This document shows, piece by piece, positions 1 through 9,119 of a stretch of 64,000 bases of DNA. The stretch comes from Pseudomonas sp. LD120. GTDB taxonomy: Bacteria > Pseudomonadota > Gammaproteobacteria > Pseudomonadales > Pseudomonadaceae. The notes beneath the pieces were generated by a model. It was not told the origin of the DNA. It saw only the letters and a list, made by a program, of their open reading frames with translations, and ran no database searches. Each line of letters opens with the position of its first letter. The first letter of the stretch is position 1. Location of the stretch: positions 1-64,000 of the forward strand of contig NZ_WVHL01000004.1 of NCBI RefSeq assembly GCF_009861525.1, written 5' to 3'. The position numbers and the translations under genes were made by a program.

Positions 1-430
1 TTGGTGCAGTGAAGTTTCACCGACGCCTTGGCTTTCACCACAGGGATGGTGATGGTCTGTCCGTTGGAACAGTGTGACTACAACTGGGGAGCCGGTGACC
101 GGCGCGGTGACGGAGGCGGTGTAAACCACGGTGCCGCCTTCGGCCACGGTTGGGGTGGCAGTCAGACTGACGGTCGAAGTATCGATGGTGTCAGTGACGC
201 GGTTACCGCTGGAGCAGTGTTGGTCTCCAGGTTCTCGAAGTTGCCGCCTTCAGCTTGGTGATGGTGGCTTCAACCGTGCCGGCATCTTTGTACACGTCAA
301 TCAGCCGGAGCGGCGACGGTTGCGGTCCCGGTGGTTGCGCCAGCGGCAATGGTGATGACCGCGCATTAGAGAGCGTGACCGTGACAGGTGTACCGGCAGC
401 GTTAGTCAGAGTCGCGGTGAAACAATGGAG
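1..430 (-). pseudogene. lapA: Continuation of lapA repeat array with clustered frameshifts
   Basis: Translated piecewise, this stretch is the same 200-residue lapA repeat, but it carries about seven single-base indels relative to the copy at 601-1200. Examples are an extra base near 68, a lost T near 199, a lost T near 253, an extra A near 299, a lost C near 363 and a lost T near 419. The substitutions at 70-120 are largely synonymous, which suggests a recently functional coding sequence. Either the assembly is poor at the edge of a collapsed repeat array, or the gene is really disrupted. I favour the first. Confidence 0.6.
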
Positions 431-3400
431 CCGCCCTCAGCCACGGTGTCGGTCGCCGACAGGCTCAGGGTGGTGGTGTCAGGTGTATCGGTCACGGTGG
501 TTTCAGCAGGTTTATCGCTGATGGCCAACTTCTCGTAGTTACCGCCGTCCGCGTTGGTAATGGTGGTGCTCAAGGAGCTGCCGCCAGCCAATGCGTCGTT
601 TGGTGCAGTGAAGTCGACCGACGCCTGGCTCTCGCCAACAGGGATGGTGATGGTTTGTCCGTTGGACAGTGTCACAACCACAGGCGAACCAGTAACGGGT
701 GCAGTCACCGACGCGGTGTAAACCACAGTGCCGCCTTCGGCCACGCTCGGCGTAGCGGTGAGCGATACGGTGCTGGTGTCGATGGTGTCAGTGACGTCGG
801 TTACCGCTGGAGCGGTGTTGGTCTCCAGGTTCTCGAAGTTGCCGCCTTCAGCTTTGGTGATGGTGGCTTCGACTGTGCCGGCATCTTTGTACACGTCATC
901 AGCCGGAGCGGCGACGGTTGCGGTCCCGGTGGTTGCGCCAGCAGCAATGGTGATGACCGCGCCATTAGAGAGCGTGACCGTGACAGGTGTACCGGCAGCG
1001 TTAGTCAGAGTCGCGGTGTAAACAATGGAGCCGCCCTCAGCCACGGTGTCGGTCGCCGACAGGCTCAGGGTGGTGGTGTCAGGTGTATCGGTCACGGTGG
1101 TTTCAGCAGGTTTATCGCTGATGGCCAGCTTCTCGTAGTTACCGCCGTCCGCGTTGGTAATGGTGGTGCTCAAGGAGCTGCCGCCAGCCAATGCGTCGTT
1201 TGGTGCAGTGAAGTCGACCGACGCCTGGCTCTCGCCAACAGGGATGGTGATGGTCTGTCCGTTGGACAGTGTCACAACCACAGGCGAACCAGTAACGGGT
1301 GCAGTCACCGACGCGGTGTAAACCACGGTGCCGCCTTCGGCCACGCTCGGCGTAGCGGTGAGCGATACGGTGCTGGTGTCGATGGTGTCGGTGACATCAG
1401 TGACGGCTGGAGCGGTGTTGGTCTCCAGGTTCTCGAAGTTACCGCCTTCAGCTTTGGTGATGGTGGCTTCGACTGTGCCGGCATCTTTGTACACGTCATC
1501 AGCCGGAGCGGCGACGGTTGCGGTACCGGTGGTTGCGCCTGCGGCAATGGTGATCACGGCACCGTTGCTCAAGGTCACGGTTACCGGAGTGCCAGCGGCA
1601 TTGGTCAGGGTCGCGGTGTAAACAATGGAGCCACCTTCAGCCACGGTGTCGGTCGCCGACAGGCTCAGGGTGGTGGTGTCAGGTGTATCGGTCACGGTGG
1701 TTTCAGCAGGTTTATCGCTGATGGCCAGCTTCTCGTAGTTACCGCCGTCCGCGTTGGTAATGGTGGTGCTCAAAGAGCTGCCGCCAGCCAATGCGTCGTT
1801 TGGTGCAGTGAAGTCGACCGACGCCTGGCTCTCGCCAACAGGGATGGTGATGGTTTGTCCGTTGGACAGTGTCACAACCACAGGCGAACCAGTAACGGGT
1901 GCAGTCACCGACGCGGTGTAAACCACGGTGCCGCCTTCGGCCACGCTCGGCGTAGCGGTGAGCGATACGGTGCTGGTGTCGATGGTGTCAGTGACGTCGG
2001 TTACCGCTGGAGCAGTGTTGGTCTCCAGGTTCTCGAAGTTACCGCCTTCAGCTTTGGTGATGGTGGCTTCGACTGTGCCGGCGTCCTTGTACACGTCATC
2101 AGCCGGAGCGGCGACGGTTGCCGTGCCGGTGGTTGCGCCAGCAGCAATGGTAATCACCGCACCGTTGCTCAAGGTCACGGTTACCGGAGTGCCAGCGGCA
2201 TTGGTCAGGGTCGCGGTGTAAACAATGGAGCCGCCCTCAGCCACGGTGTCGGTCGCCGACAGGCTCAGGGTGGTGGTGTCAGGTGTATCGGTCACGGTGG
2301 TTTCAGCAGGTTTATCGCTGATGGCCAGCTTCTCGTAGTTACCGCCGTCCGCGTTGGTAATGGTGGTGCTCAAGGAGCTGCCGCCAGCCAATGCGTCGTT
2401 TGGTGCAGTGAAGTCGACCGAAGCCTGGCTCTCGCCAACAGGGATGGTGATGGTCTGTCCGTTGGACAGTGTCACAACCACAGGCGAACCAGTAACGGGT
2501 GCAGTCACCGACGCGGTGTAAACCACGGTGCCGCCTTCGGCCACGCTCGGCGTAGCGGTGAGCGATACGGTGCTGGTGTCGATGGTGTCGGTGACATCAG
2601 TGACGGCTGGAGCAGTGTTGGTCTCCAGGTTCTCGAAGTTGCCGCCTTCAGCTTTGGTGATGGTGGCTTCGACTGTGCCGGCATCTTTGTACACGTCATC
2701 AGCCGGAGCGGCGACGGTTGCGGTGCCGGTGGTTGCGCCTGCGGCAATGGTAATCACGGCACCGTTGCTCAAGGTCACGGTTACCGGAGTGCCAGCGGCA
2801 TTGGTCAGAGTCGCGGTGTAAACAATGGAGCCACCCTCAGCCACGGTGTCGGTCGCCGACAGGCTCAGGGTGGTGGTGTCAGGTGTATCGGTCACGGTGG
2901 TTTCAGCAGGTTTATCGCTGATGGCCAGCTTCTCGTAGTTACCACCGTCCGCGTTGGTAATGGTGGTGCTCAAGGAGCTGCCGCCAGCCAATGCGTCGTT
3001 TGGTGCAGTGAAGTCGACCGACGCCTGGCTCTCGCCAACAGGGATGGTGATGGTCTGTCCGTTGGACAGTGTCACAACCACAGGCGAACCAGTAACGGGT
3101 GCCGTCACCGACGCGGTGTAAACCACGGTGCCGCCTTCGGCCACGGTTGGGGTGGCAGTCAGGCTGACGGTCGAAGTATCGATGGTGTCAGTGACGTCGG
3201 TTACCGCTGGAGCGGTGTTGGTCTCCAGGTTCTCGAAGTTGCCGCCTTCAGCTTTGGTGATGGTGGCTTCGACTGTGCCGGCATCTTTGTACACGTCATC
3301 TGCCGGAGCGGCGACGGTTGCGGTACCGGTGGTTGCGCCAGCGGCAATGGTAATCACGGCACCGTTGCTCAAGGTCACGGTTACCGGAGTGCCAGCGGCA

Positions 3401-3780
3401 TTGGTCAGGGTCGCGGTGTAAACAATGGAGCCGCCCTCAGCCACGGTGTCGGTCGCCGACAGGCTCAGGGTGGTGGTGTCAGGTGTATCGGTCACGGTGG
3501 TTTCAGCAGGTTTATCGCTGATGGCCAGCTTCTCGTAGTTACCGCCGTCCGCGTTGGTAATGGTGGTGCTCAAGGAGCTTCCGCCAGCCAATGCGTCGTT
3601 TGGTGCAGTGAAGTCGACCGAAGCCTGGCTCTCGCCAACAGGGATGGTGATGGTCTGTCCGTTGGACAGTGTCACAACCACAGGCGAACCAGTAACGGGT
3701 GCAGTCACCGACGCGGTGTAAACCACGGTGCCGCCTTCGGCCACGGTTGGGGTGGCAGTCAGACTGACGGTCGAAGTATC
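1..3780 (-). repeat. Tandem 600-bp repeat array within lapA
   Basis: The sequence repeats with a 600-bp period: 601-1200, 1201-1800, 1801-2400, 2401-3000 and 3001-3600 start with the same 'tggtgcagtgaagtcgacc' phrase, with a degraded copy at 1-600 and a partial one at 3601-3780. Copies differ at only a few positions, mostly by interchangeable synonymous blocks (for example two versions of the 'gtgacgtcggttaccgct' segment). That mosaic pattern suggests gene conversion or unequal crossing-over. Confidence 0.95.
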
Positions 3781-5211
3781 GATGGTGTCGGTAATTTGAG
3801 TCACTGCCGCGTCGGGGCTGGTGATCAGGTTCTCGAAGTTGCCGCCATCGGTTTTGGTGATGATGACTTCGACGCTGCCGGCGTCTATGTAAACGTCATC
3901 CGCAGGCGCGGGCACGGTAACGGTGCCGCTGCTGGCCCCGGCGGCGATGCTGATCACTGCACCGTTGGACAGGGTCACGGTGATCGGGGTGCCGGCTGGA
4001 TTGGTTAGGGTGGCGGTGTAGACAATCGAGCCGCCTTCGGCCACCGAGTCCGTCGCGGAGAGGTTCAGACCGGTGTCATCGATCGTGTCGGTGACGGTGG
4101 TCACTGCTTTGTCGGCGCTGGGCTCCAGGTTCTCGAAGTTGCCGCCTTCGGCGTTGGTGATGCCGACTTCAATCGTGCTGCCATTTTTGTAGACATCGTT
4201 GGCAGGCGCAGCCACGTCGACCGATCCAGTGGATTGGCCCGCGCCGATGGTGATCACCGAACCGTTGGACAAGGTGACGGTCACCGGTGTCTGTGCCGGG
4301 TTGGTCAGGGTGGCGGTATAGGTGATCTGGCCACCTTCAGTGACGCTCGGATCGGCCGTCAGGGTTACGGTGGTGGTATCGATGGTGTCGGTGACTTGGG
4401 TCACCGCCGGGCTTGGGTCGACAGTGAGCAACAGGCCGCCACCGCCAGTGGTGCCGGTTACGTTGACGGTGATCTGGCTGGGGTCGATATAGACGTCGTC
4501 TTGTGGCGCCAGCGGGACTTGCACGCTGCCGCTCAATTGGCCTGCGCTGATGACGATGACCGCGCCGTTGGACAGGGTCACTGACAGATCGGTCAGTGGT
4601 GCCTGGGTCAAGGTGGCGGTGTACACCAGTACGCCACCGGCTTCGGTAATGGTTGGGGTGGCGCCTAGGGTCAGGGTCGCTGGCCGCAGAGTATCGCTCC
4701 CGCTGCCAGTGGTCAGGCCATTGTTGGTCAGCCCGCCAACAGTGTTGTCCAGGGCCGAGGTGGTCAACCCCAGGCCTGCAGTGGGGAAGCCGATAGTCGG
4801 GTCGACTCGGCCTGCAGTTTCCTCAAGCTGGACAAAACTGTGGCCACCCCCGGCGGCGCCTCCGGTGCCTGCGGCAGTCGGGCCGGCGGCAGTGGCTTCC
4901 AGGTCGGTGGTCGGGTCGGCACCCGCGGCGATGGCTTGCTGTAGCTCAGCCACTGACGGCGCGGCTTGAGCACTCGCCTGGGCCAGGTCGGCGCTGGAGT
5001 CAGGAGCGCTGCCGCTCCATTGAGTGTCGCGGCCAAGGTCCAGCGTGCGCCCGTCAGTCAACTCCAAGGTGACGGCACCGGCGGCGCCGGTATCCACCTG
5101 ATCACCCACGAATAGGCGGTCGCCTTCGATGAGGATGCGTCGGATCCCTTCCGGGGACACTACGAAAACTTGACCGACAATGCTTTTGACGATGGCAACA
5201 ACACTGCTCAT
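406..5211 (-). CDS. lapA: LapA-type giant surface adhesin, N-terminal portion (C-terminus beyond left edge)
   Basis: This is the N-terminal 1601 residues of a giant biofilm adhesin that is secreted by LapEBC and held at the outer membrane. Residues 1-100 resemble the LapA retention module (start MSSVVAIVKSIVGQVF). The periplasmic protease LapG cuts LapA at a TAAG motif; TAAG is seen at residues 107-110 and again at 112-115. From about residue 180 on come ~100-residue Ig-like repeats built around VTLSNG, with 'VAEGG' and 'YTA' cores. Residues from about 480 on form 200-residue double units (600 bp) that are almost identical. The reading frame ends at 406 only because of a one-base loss relative to the next repeat copy, so the gene should continue leftwards. 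It is divergent from lapE. In this family surface retention is controlled by c-di-GMP through LapD and LapG, neither of which is in the window. Confidence 0.9.
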   Translation of the reverse strand: MSSVVAIVKSIVGQVFVVSPEGIRRILIEGDRLFVGDQVDTGAAGAVTLELTDGRTLDLGRDTQWSGSAPDSSADLAQASAQAAPSVAELQQAIAAGADPTTDLEATAAGPTAAGTGGAAGGGHSFVQLEETAGRVDPTIGFPTAGLGLTTSALDNTVGGLTNNGLTTGSGSDTLRPATLTLGATPTITEAGGVLVYTATLTQAPLTDLSVTLSNGAVIVISAGQLSGSVQVPLAPQDDVYIDPSQITVNVTGTTGGGGLLLTVDPSPAVTQVTDTIDTTTVTLTADPSVTEGGQITYTATLTNPAQTPVTVTLSNGSVITIGAGQSTGSVDVAAPANDVYKNGSTIEVGITNAEGGNFENLEPSADKAVTTVTDTIDDTGLNLSATDSVAEGGSIVYTATLTNPAGTPITVTLSNGAVISIAAGASSGTVTVPAPADDVYIDAGSVEVIITKTDGGNFENLITSPDAAVTQITDTIDTSTVSLTATPTVAEGGTVVYTASVTAPVTGSPVVVTLSNGQTITIPVGESQASVDFTAPNDALAGGSSLSTTITNADGGNYEKLAISDKPAETTVTDTPDTTTLSLSATDTVAEGGSIVYTATLTNAAGTPVTVTLSNGAVITIAAGATTGTATVAAPADDVYKDAGTVEATITKAEGGNFENLETNTAPAVTDVTDTIDTSTVSLTATPTVAEGGTVVYTASVTAPVTGSPVVVTLSNGQTITIPVGESQASVDFTAPNDALAGGSSLSTTITNADGGNYEKLAISDKPAETTVTDTPDTTTLSLSATDTVAEGGSIVYTATLTNAAGTPVTVTLSNGAVITIAAGATTGTATVAAPADDVYKDAGTVEATITKAEGGNFENLETNTAPAVTDVTDTIDTSTVSLTATPSVAEGGTVVYTASVTAPVTGSPVVVTLSNGQTITIPVGESQASVDFTAPNDALAGGSSLSTTITNADGGNYEKLAISDKPAETTVTDTPDTTTLSLSATDTVAEGGSIVYTATLTNAAGTPVTVTLSNGAVITIAAGATTGTATVAAPADDVYKDAGTVEATITKAEGGNFENLETNTAPAVTDVTDTIDTSTVSLTATPSVAEGGTVVYTASVTAPVTGSPVVVTLSNGQTITIPVGESQASVDFTAPNDALAGGSSLSTTITNADGGNYEKLAISDKPAETTVTDTPDTTTLSLSATDTVAEGGSIVYTATLTNAAGTPVTVTLSNGAVITIAAGATTGTATVAAPADDVYKDAGTVEATITKAEGGNFENLETNTAPAVTDVTDTIDTSTVSLTATPSVAEGGTVVYTASVTAPVTGSPVVVTLSNGQTITIPVGESQASVDFTAPNDALAGGSSLSTTITNADGGNYEKLAISDKPAETTVTDTPDTTTLSLSATDTVAEGGSIVYTATLTNAAGTPVTVTLSNGAVITIAAGATTGTATVAAPADDVYKDAGTVEATITKAEGGNFENLETNTAPAVTDVTDTIDTSTVSLTATPSVAEGGTVVYTASVTAPVTGSPVVVTLSNGQTITIPVGESQASVDFTAPNDALAGGSSLSTTITNADGGNYEKLAISDKPAETTVTDTPDTTTLSLSATDTVAEGGSIVSPRL

Positions 5212-5572
5212 TGGGGACTCTCCGATGTACCGCTCAGTCGACTTCCATGTACTGGCTGGGGCGCGGGCCGTAACTCAGTCTGGACGTACATAGCTGTGTA
5301 ATTGGGACGGGTTATTGACAGTATGAGTGCCAATAACTTGACTATATTTTTTAGAAATTAACTTTATGCCAAACTATTGACCTTATGTTTGCCATCCTAA
5401 ACAATCGCCGAATTAATGTCACATTGATATTCGTGCGATCACCTGACTTGAAGTATGTAAGGCAGTTCTTAATTTGAACTTTCCGACAGACGGTCATTAT
5501 GGTTGTAGTCATTCGATGTGATGCCGCGCTCTGACGTGATTATGGACACGCTGTCCGAGGGAAATTCTTACC
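5212..5572. promoter_or_regulatory. Divergent lapA/lapE promoter region
   Basis: This 361-bp AT-rich gap separates divergent lapA and lapE, so it should hold both promoters. The stretch 5320-5500 is much richer in A and T than its flanks and contains several TATATT/TAAATT-like blocks. I could not assign a specific -10/-35 pair or regulator site with confidence. No coding sequence is supported here. Confidence 0.5.
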
Positions 5573-6925
5573 ATGCGTTTTCAACTGTTAAAGGCCCTGC
5601 CGTTCGCCTTAGCCACCAGTTTCGTGCAGGCACAAACACTCCCCGAAGCCATGCAGAAAGCACTGGATGTGCACCCGGAAATCCAAGCCGGGGTGAACAG
5701 CCGTCTGGCCGCCGACTATCAACTGAAGGCGGCGAAAGGTGGCTACTTGCCACGAGTCGATGCGCTGGCTGGTTATGGTCGCGAAGGCACCGATAATCCT
5801 AGTACTCGCGCGGGCGCTGGGAGTAATCACTGGGAAACATTGAACCGCGGAGAGTCAAGTTTACGTCTGCAACAGATGGTTTTTGACGGTTTTGCCACCT
5901 CTAATGAGGTTGGGCGTCAACAGGCCACCGTCAATTCGCGAGCCTATTCCCTGCTGGGTACTTCCGAGCGCACGGCCCTGACCGTGGCTCAGGTGTACCT
6001 GGATGTACTGACCCGTCGCAAATTCGTGCAGTTGGCCGAAGACAACCTGCGTAACCATGAGCGCATCTACGATCAGATCAAACTGCGTACTCAACGTGGC
6101 GTGGGCAGCGGCGCTGACCTCGACCAGGCCGAAGCGCGTATGGCCCAGGCCCGCAACAACCTGATCACCGAGCAGACCAATCTGGCCGACGCCCAGACCA
6201 ACTACCTGAGTGCCGTCGGGCAGATGCCTGATCAATTGGAGCGTCCAGCCGGTTTCATGGCGATGATGCCGGCGAACCTGGATGAAGCCCGCCGTCAGAT
6301 GTTGGAAAACAGCCCGATCCTGCGCTCCGCCGAGTCCGATATCGTCGCTGCCGAAAAGCAGTACGCCGCCGCCAAGTCAGCGTTCTATCCACGCTTCGAT
6401 GCGGAACTGGGGCGCACCGCCGACAACAACCTGGACGGTCAGGTCGGCCATAACAACGAATGGCAGGCCATGCTGCGCATGCGCTTTAACCTGTTCGCCG
6501 GTGGCAGCAACAAGGCTGACCTTGAGTCCAAGGCCTACCAGTCAAACCAGGCTCTGGATATTCGCAACAACGCCCTGCGGGTGTTGAACGAAGAGCTGGG
6601 TCTGGCTTGGAACGCCCTCAACAACGCCAACGCCCAGGTACCGATCGCTCAGCAGTACGTTGATCGTAGCGCCAGCGTGCGCGCGGCTTACCAGAAGCAG
6701 TTCAGCCTGGGTGAGCGCACCTTGCTCGACTTGCTCGACAGTGAAAACGAACTGTTCACCGCCTCTCGGCGTTTGGCCGAGATCCAGAACATTCAGTTAT
6801 TTACTCAGTATCGAATCAAGGCGACCATGGGCGAGTTGCTCAAGAGCCAGGGAGTGGTCGCACCTATGGCTTCCGTCGTGCAAAACGATGTGAAGCCCAA
6901 GGTCCAGCTGCCTGGGATGAATTGA
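5573..6925 (+). CDS. lapE: LapE-like TolC-family outer-membrane channel for adhesin export
   Basis: This 450-residue TolC-family protein would form the outer-membrane duct of the LapBCE type I secretion system. Residues 1-20 look like a signal peptide ending at FVQA-Q. The rest shows the two-fold repeated helical pattern of TolC, with the 'RGVGSGADLDQAEARMAQA' and 'FSLGERTLLDLLDSENELF' helices in the two halves. Length fits the family (about 450). It is the first gene of lapE-lapB-lapC, with a 37-bp gap to lapB. Its place beside lapA identifies the substrate. The SD sequence before the ATG is weak, and no better in-frame start is seen. Confidence 0.9.
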   Translation: MRFQLLKALPFALATSFVQAQTLPEAMQKALDVHPEIQAGVNSRLAADYQLKAAKGGYLPRVDALAGYGREGTDNPSTRAGAGSNHWETLNRGESSLRLQQMVFDGFATSNEVGRQQATVNSRAYSLLGTSERTALTVAQVYLDVLTRRKFVQLAEDNLRNHERIYDQIKLRTQRGVGSGADLDQAEARMAQARNNLITEQTNLADAQTNYLSAVGQMPDQLERPAGFMAMMPANLDEARRQMLENSPILRSAESDIVAAEKQYAAAKSAFYPRFDAELGRTADNNLDGQVGHNNEWQAMLRMRFNLFAGGSNKADLESKAYQSNQALDIRNNALRVLNEELGLAWNALNNANAQVPIAQQYVDRSASVRAAYQKQFSLGERTLLDLLDSENELFTASRRLAEIQNIQLFTQYRIKATMGELLKSQGVVAPMASVVQNDVKPKVQLPGMN

Positions 6926-6962
6926 GCTATTTTCATCCTACAGTCAGTCAAGAGTGTCGAGC

Positions 6963-9119
6963 GTGGAACCAGAAGTCAGTCGAGTGCAACTCAGTCATGA
7001 TCCACGCGGTATGCATGACGATCCCCTGCTGGATGGTTTGTTGACCCTCTGTTTTTTGCATCAGAAACCGGCCAGTGCGGCCATGCTGACCACCGGTTTG
7101 CCATTACCCTCCCAGCGCCTGAGTGCCGAGCTGCTGCCCCGTGCAGCCGCCCGGGCCGGGTTGCAGGGGCGTGTGTTGCGCCGCAAGCTCGAACAGATCC
7201 CGACGATTGCCATGCCAGCCTTGCTGTTGCTCAAGGACGGGCGTAGCGCGGTGCTGTTGGGGTGGCAGGGCGAAGATCAAGCGCGTCTGCTGCTCAGTGA
7301 GAGCGATGGCGGTGAGGTCTGCGTCAGTCGTCAATTGCTCGCCGACGATTACAGCGGACAAGTGTTTTTCGCCCAGCCCCAGCACAAGTTCGACGTCAAT
7401 CGCGGCTCGTTGATTCCCCGGGCCCGCTCCTGGTTTCGCGATACCCTCAAGCGTTCTCGCTGGCTGTACGCCGATGCAATTGCCGCCAGCCTGTTGATCA
7501 ACATCATCGCCATGGCGGCACCGCTGTTCGTGATGAATGTCTACGACCGGGTCGTGCCCAACCAGGCCACTTCGACCCTGTGGGTGTTGTCCATTGGCAT
7601 CATGGGCGCCTATATCTTCGACCTGATCCTCAAGGGGCTGCGCAGCTTGTGCCTGGACCTGGCGGGGAAGAAGACCGACCTGATCATTTCCGCCACGCTG
7701 TTCGAGCGTATCGTCGGCATGGCCATGAAGTACCGCCCGGCCCGGGTCGGCAGCTTCGCCCAGAACATCCATGAATTTCAGAGCCTGCGGGACTTTCTCG
7801 CGTCCCTGACCCTCACCAGCCTCATTGACCTGCCGTTCACCCTGCTGATCTTCCTGGTGATCGCCATCCTGGGCGGTCACCTGGTATGGATTCCGGTGTT
7901 GGCCTTCCCCATCGCGCTGGGCATCGGCTATGCCCTGCAAAAGCCTCTGGTGGCGACCATGGAGAAAACCATGGCCCTGGGCGCCGAGCGACAGTCGAGC
8001 CTGATCGAGACCCTGGCCGGGCTGGACGCGGTCAAGGTCAACAACGCCGAAAGCGAGCGCCAGTATCAGTGGGAGCAGACCATCGGCACCCTCAGTCGCC
8101 TTGAGCTGCGGGTGAAGATGCTGTCCAGCCTGGCGATGAACATCACCTTGCTGATCCAGCAGCTGTCCGGGGTGATCATGATCATCTTCGGTGTGTACCA
8201 GATCATTGATGGCAACCTCAGCATGGGCGGGCTGATCGCCTGCTACATGCTCAGCGGCCGGGCCTTGAGCCCGCTGGCTTCGTTGTCCGGTTTGCTGACC
8301 CGCTACCAGCAGGCCCGCGTCACCATGACTTCGGTGGACCAGATGATGGAGCTGCCCCAGGAGCGCAATTTCGACGAGCGCCCCTTGAGCCGCAGTGTGC
8401 TGCAAGGCGCCATCGAATGCCGGCAGCTGAATTTCACCTACCCGGGGCAGCAGAACCCGGCACTGAAAAACATCAACTTGGTGATCAAGCCAGGAGAAAA
8501 GGTCGGCATCATTGGCCGCAGCGGTTCCGGCAAAAGCTCCTTGGCCAAGTTGCTGGTGGGGCTCTACCAGCCAGATTCCGGGGCCTTGTTGGTGGATGGC
8601 GTGGACATCCGTCAGATCGACGTCAGTGAGCTGCGCCATAACATCGGCTATGTACCTCAGGACATCCAATTGCTGGCCGGCACCCTGCGTGACAACCTGG
8701 TCTCCGGTGCTCGTTACGTTGAAGACGAACTGGTGCTGCAAGCCGCCGAGCTGGCAGGCGTTCACGAGTTCGCCCGGTTGCATCCACAAGGTTATGAACT
8801 GCAAGTGGGCGAGCGCGGGCAGAACCTGTCCGGCGGCCAGCGGCAGAACGTCGCCTTGGCCCGTGCCTTGCTGCTCAGCCCACAGATTCTGTTGCTCGAT
8901 GAGCCCACCAGTGCCATGGACAATACCGGCGAAGAACGCTTGAAACAGCGCCTGGAGGCGGTGGTGCAGAGCAAGACCGTGGTCCTGGTCACTCACCGTG
9001 CGTCGCTGTTGTCGCTGGTGGACCGGCTGTTGGTGGTGGACCGTGGACAGATCCTGGCCGATGGCCCGAAAGCGGTGGTGATGGAAGCGTTGAAGAAGGG
9101 GCAGATCAGTGTTGCTTAA
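6963..9119 (+). CDS. lapB: LapB-like type I secretion ABC transporter (inner membrane)
   Basis: This is the ATP-driven inner-membrane component that exports LapA. Residues 1-140 form a degenerate C39-peptidase-like domain without a recognisable catalytic Cys. They are followed by a six-helix transmembrane domain (about 165-440) and an ABC ATPase. The Walker A is GRSGSGKSS, the signature is LSGGQRQ, and the Walker B is ILLLDEPTS, followed by an H-loop 'VTHR'. About 718 residues is typical. I chose the GTG at 6963, which has AAGAG eight bases upstream, over a GTG at 6954 without an SD. The 3' end overlaps lapC by 11 bp, so the two are probably translationally coupled. Confidence 0.9.
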   Translation: MEPEVSRVQLSHDPRGMHDDPLLDGLLTLCFLHQKPASAAMLTTGLPLPSQRLSAELLPRAAARAGLQGRVLRRKLEQIPTIAMPALLLLKDGRSAVLLGWQGEDQARLLLSESDGGEVCVSRQLLADDYSGQVFFAQPQHKFDVNRGSLIPRARSWFRDTLKRSRWLYADAIAASLLINIIAMAAPLFVMNVYDRVVPNQATSTLWVLSIGIMGAYIFDLILKGLRSLCLDLAGKKTDLIISATLFERIVGMAMKYRPARVGSFAQNIHEFQSLRDFLASLTLTSLIDLPFTLLIFLVIAILGGHLVWIPVLAFPIALGIGYALQKPLVATMEKTMALGAERQSSLIETLAGLDAVKVNNAESERQYQWEQTIGTLSRLELRVKMLSSLAMNITLLIQQLSGVIMIIFGVYQIIDGNLSMGGLIACYMLSGRALSPLASLSGLLTRYQQARVTMTSVDQMMELPQERNFDERPLSRSVLQGAIECRQLNFTYPGQQNPALKNINLVIKPGEKVGIIGRSGSGKSSLAKLLVGLYQPDSGALLVDGVDIRQIDVSELRHNIGYVPQDIQLLAGTLRDNLVSGARYVEDELVLQAAELAGVHEFARLHPQGYELQVGERGQNLSGGQRQNVALARALLLSPQILLLDEPTSAMDNTGEERLKQRLEAVVQSKTVVLVTHRASLLSLVDRLLVVDRGQILADGPKAVVMEALKKGQISVA

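Noticed and set aside
655..4008. A 1117-residue open frame on the plus strand across the lapA repeats
   Set aside because: It is antisense to the lapA array. The 600-bp period keeps any open frame open, and its product shows no family features.
6954..6962. GTG at 6954 as the lapB start
   Set aside because: It lacks an SD. The GTG at 6963 has AAGAG at the right distance.
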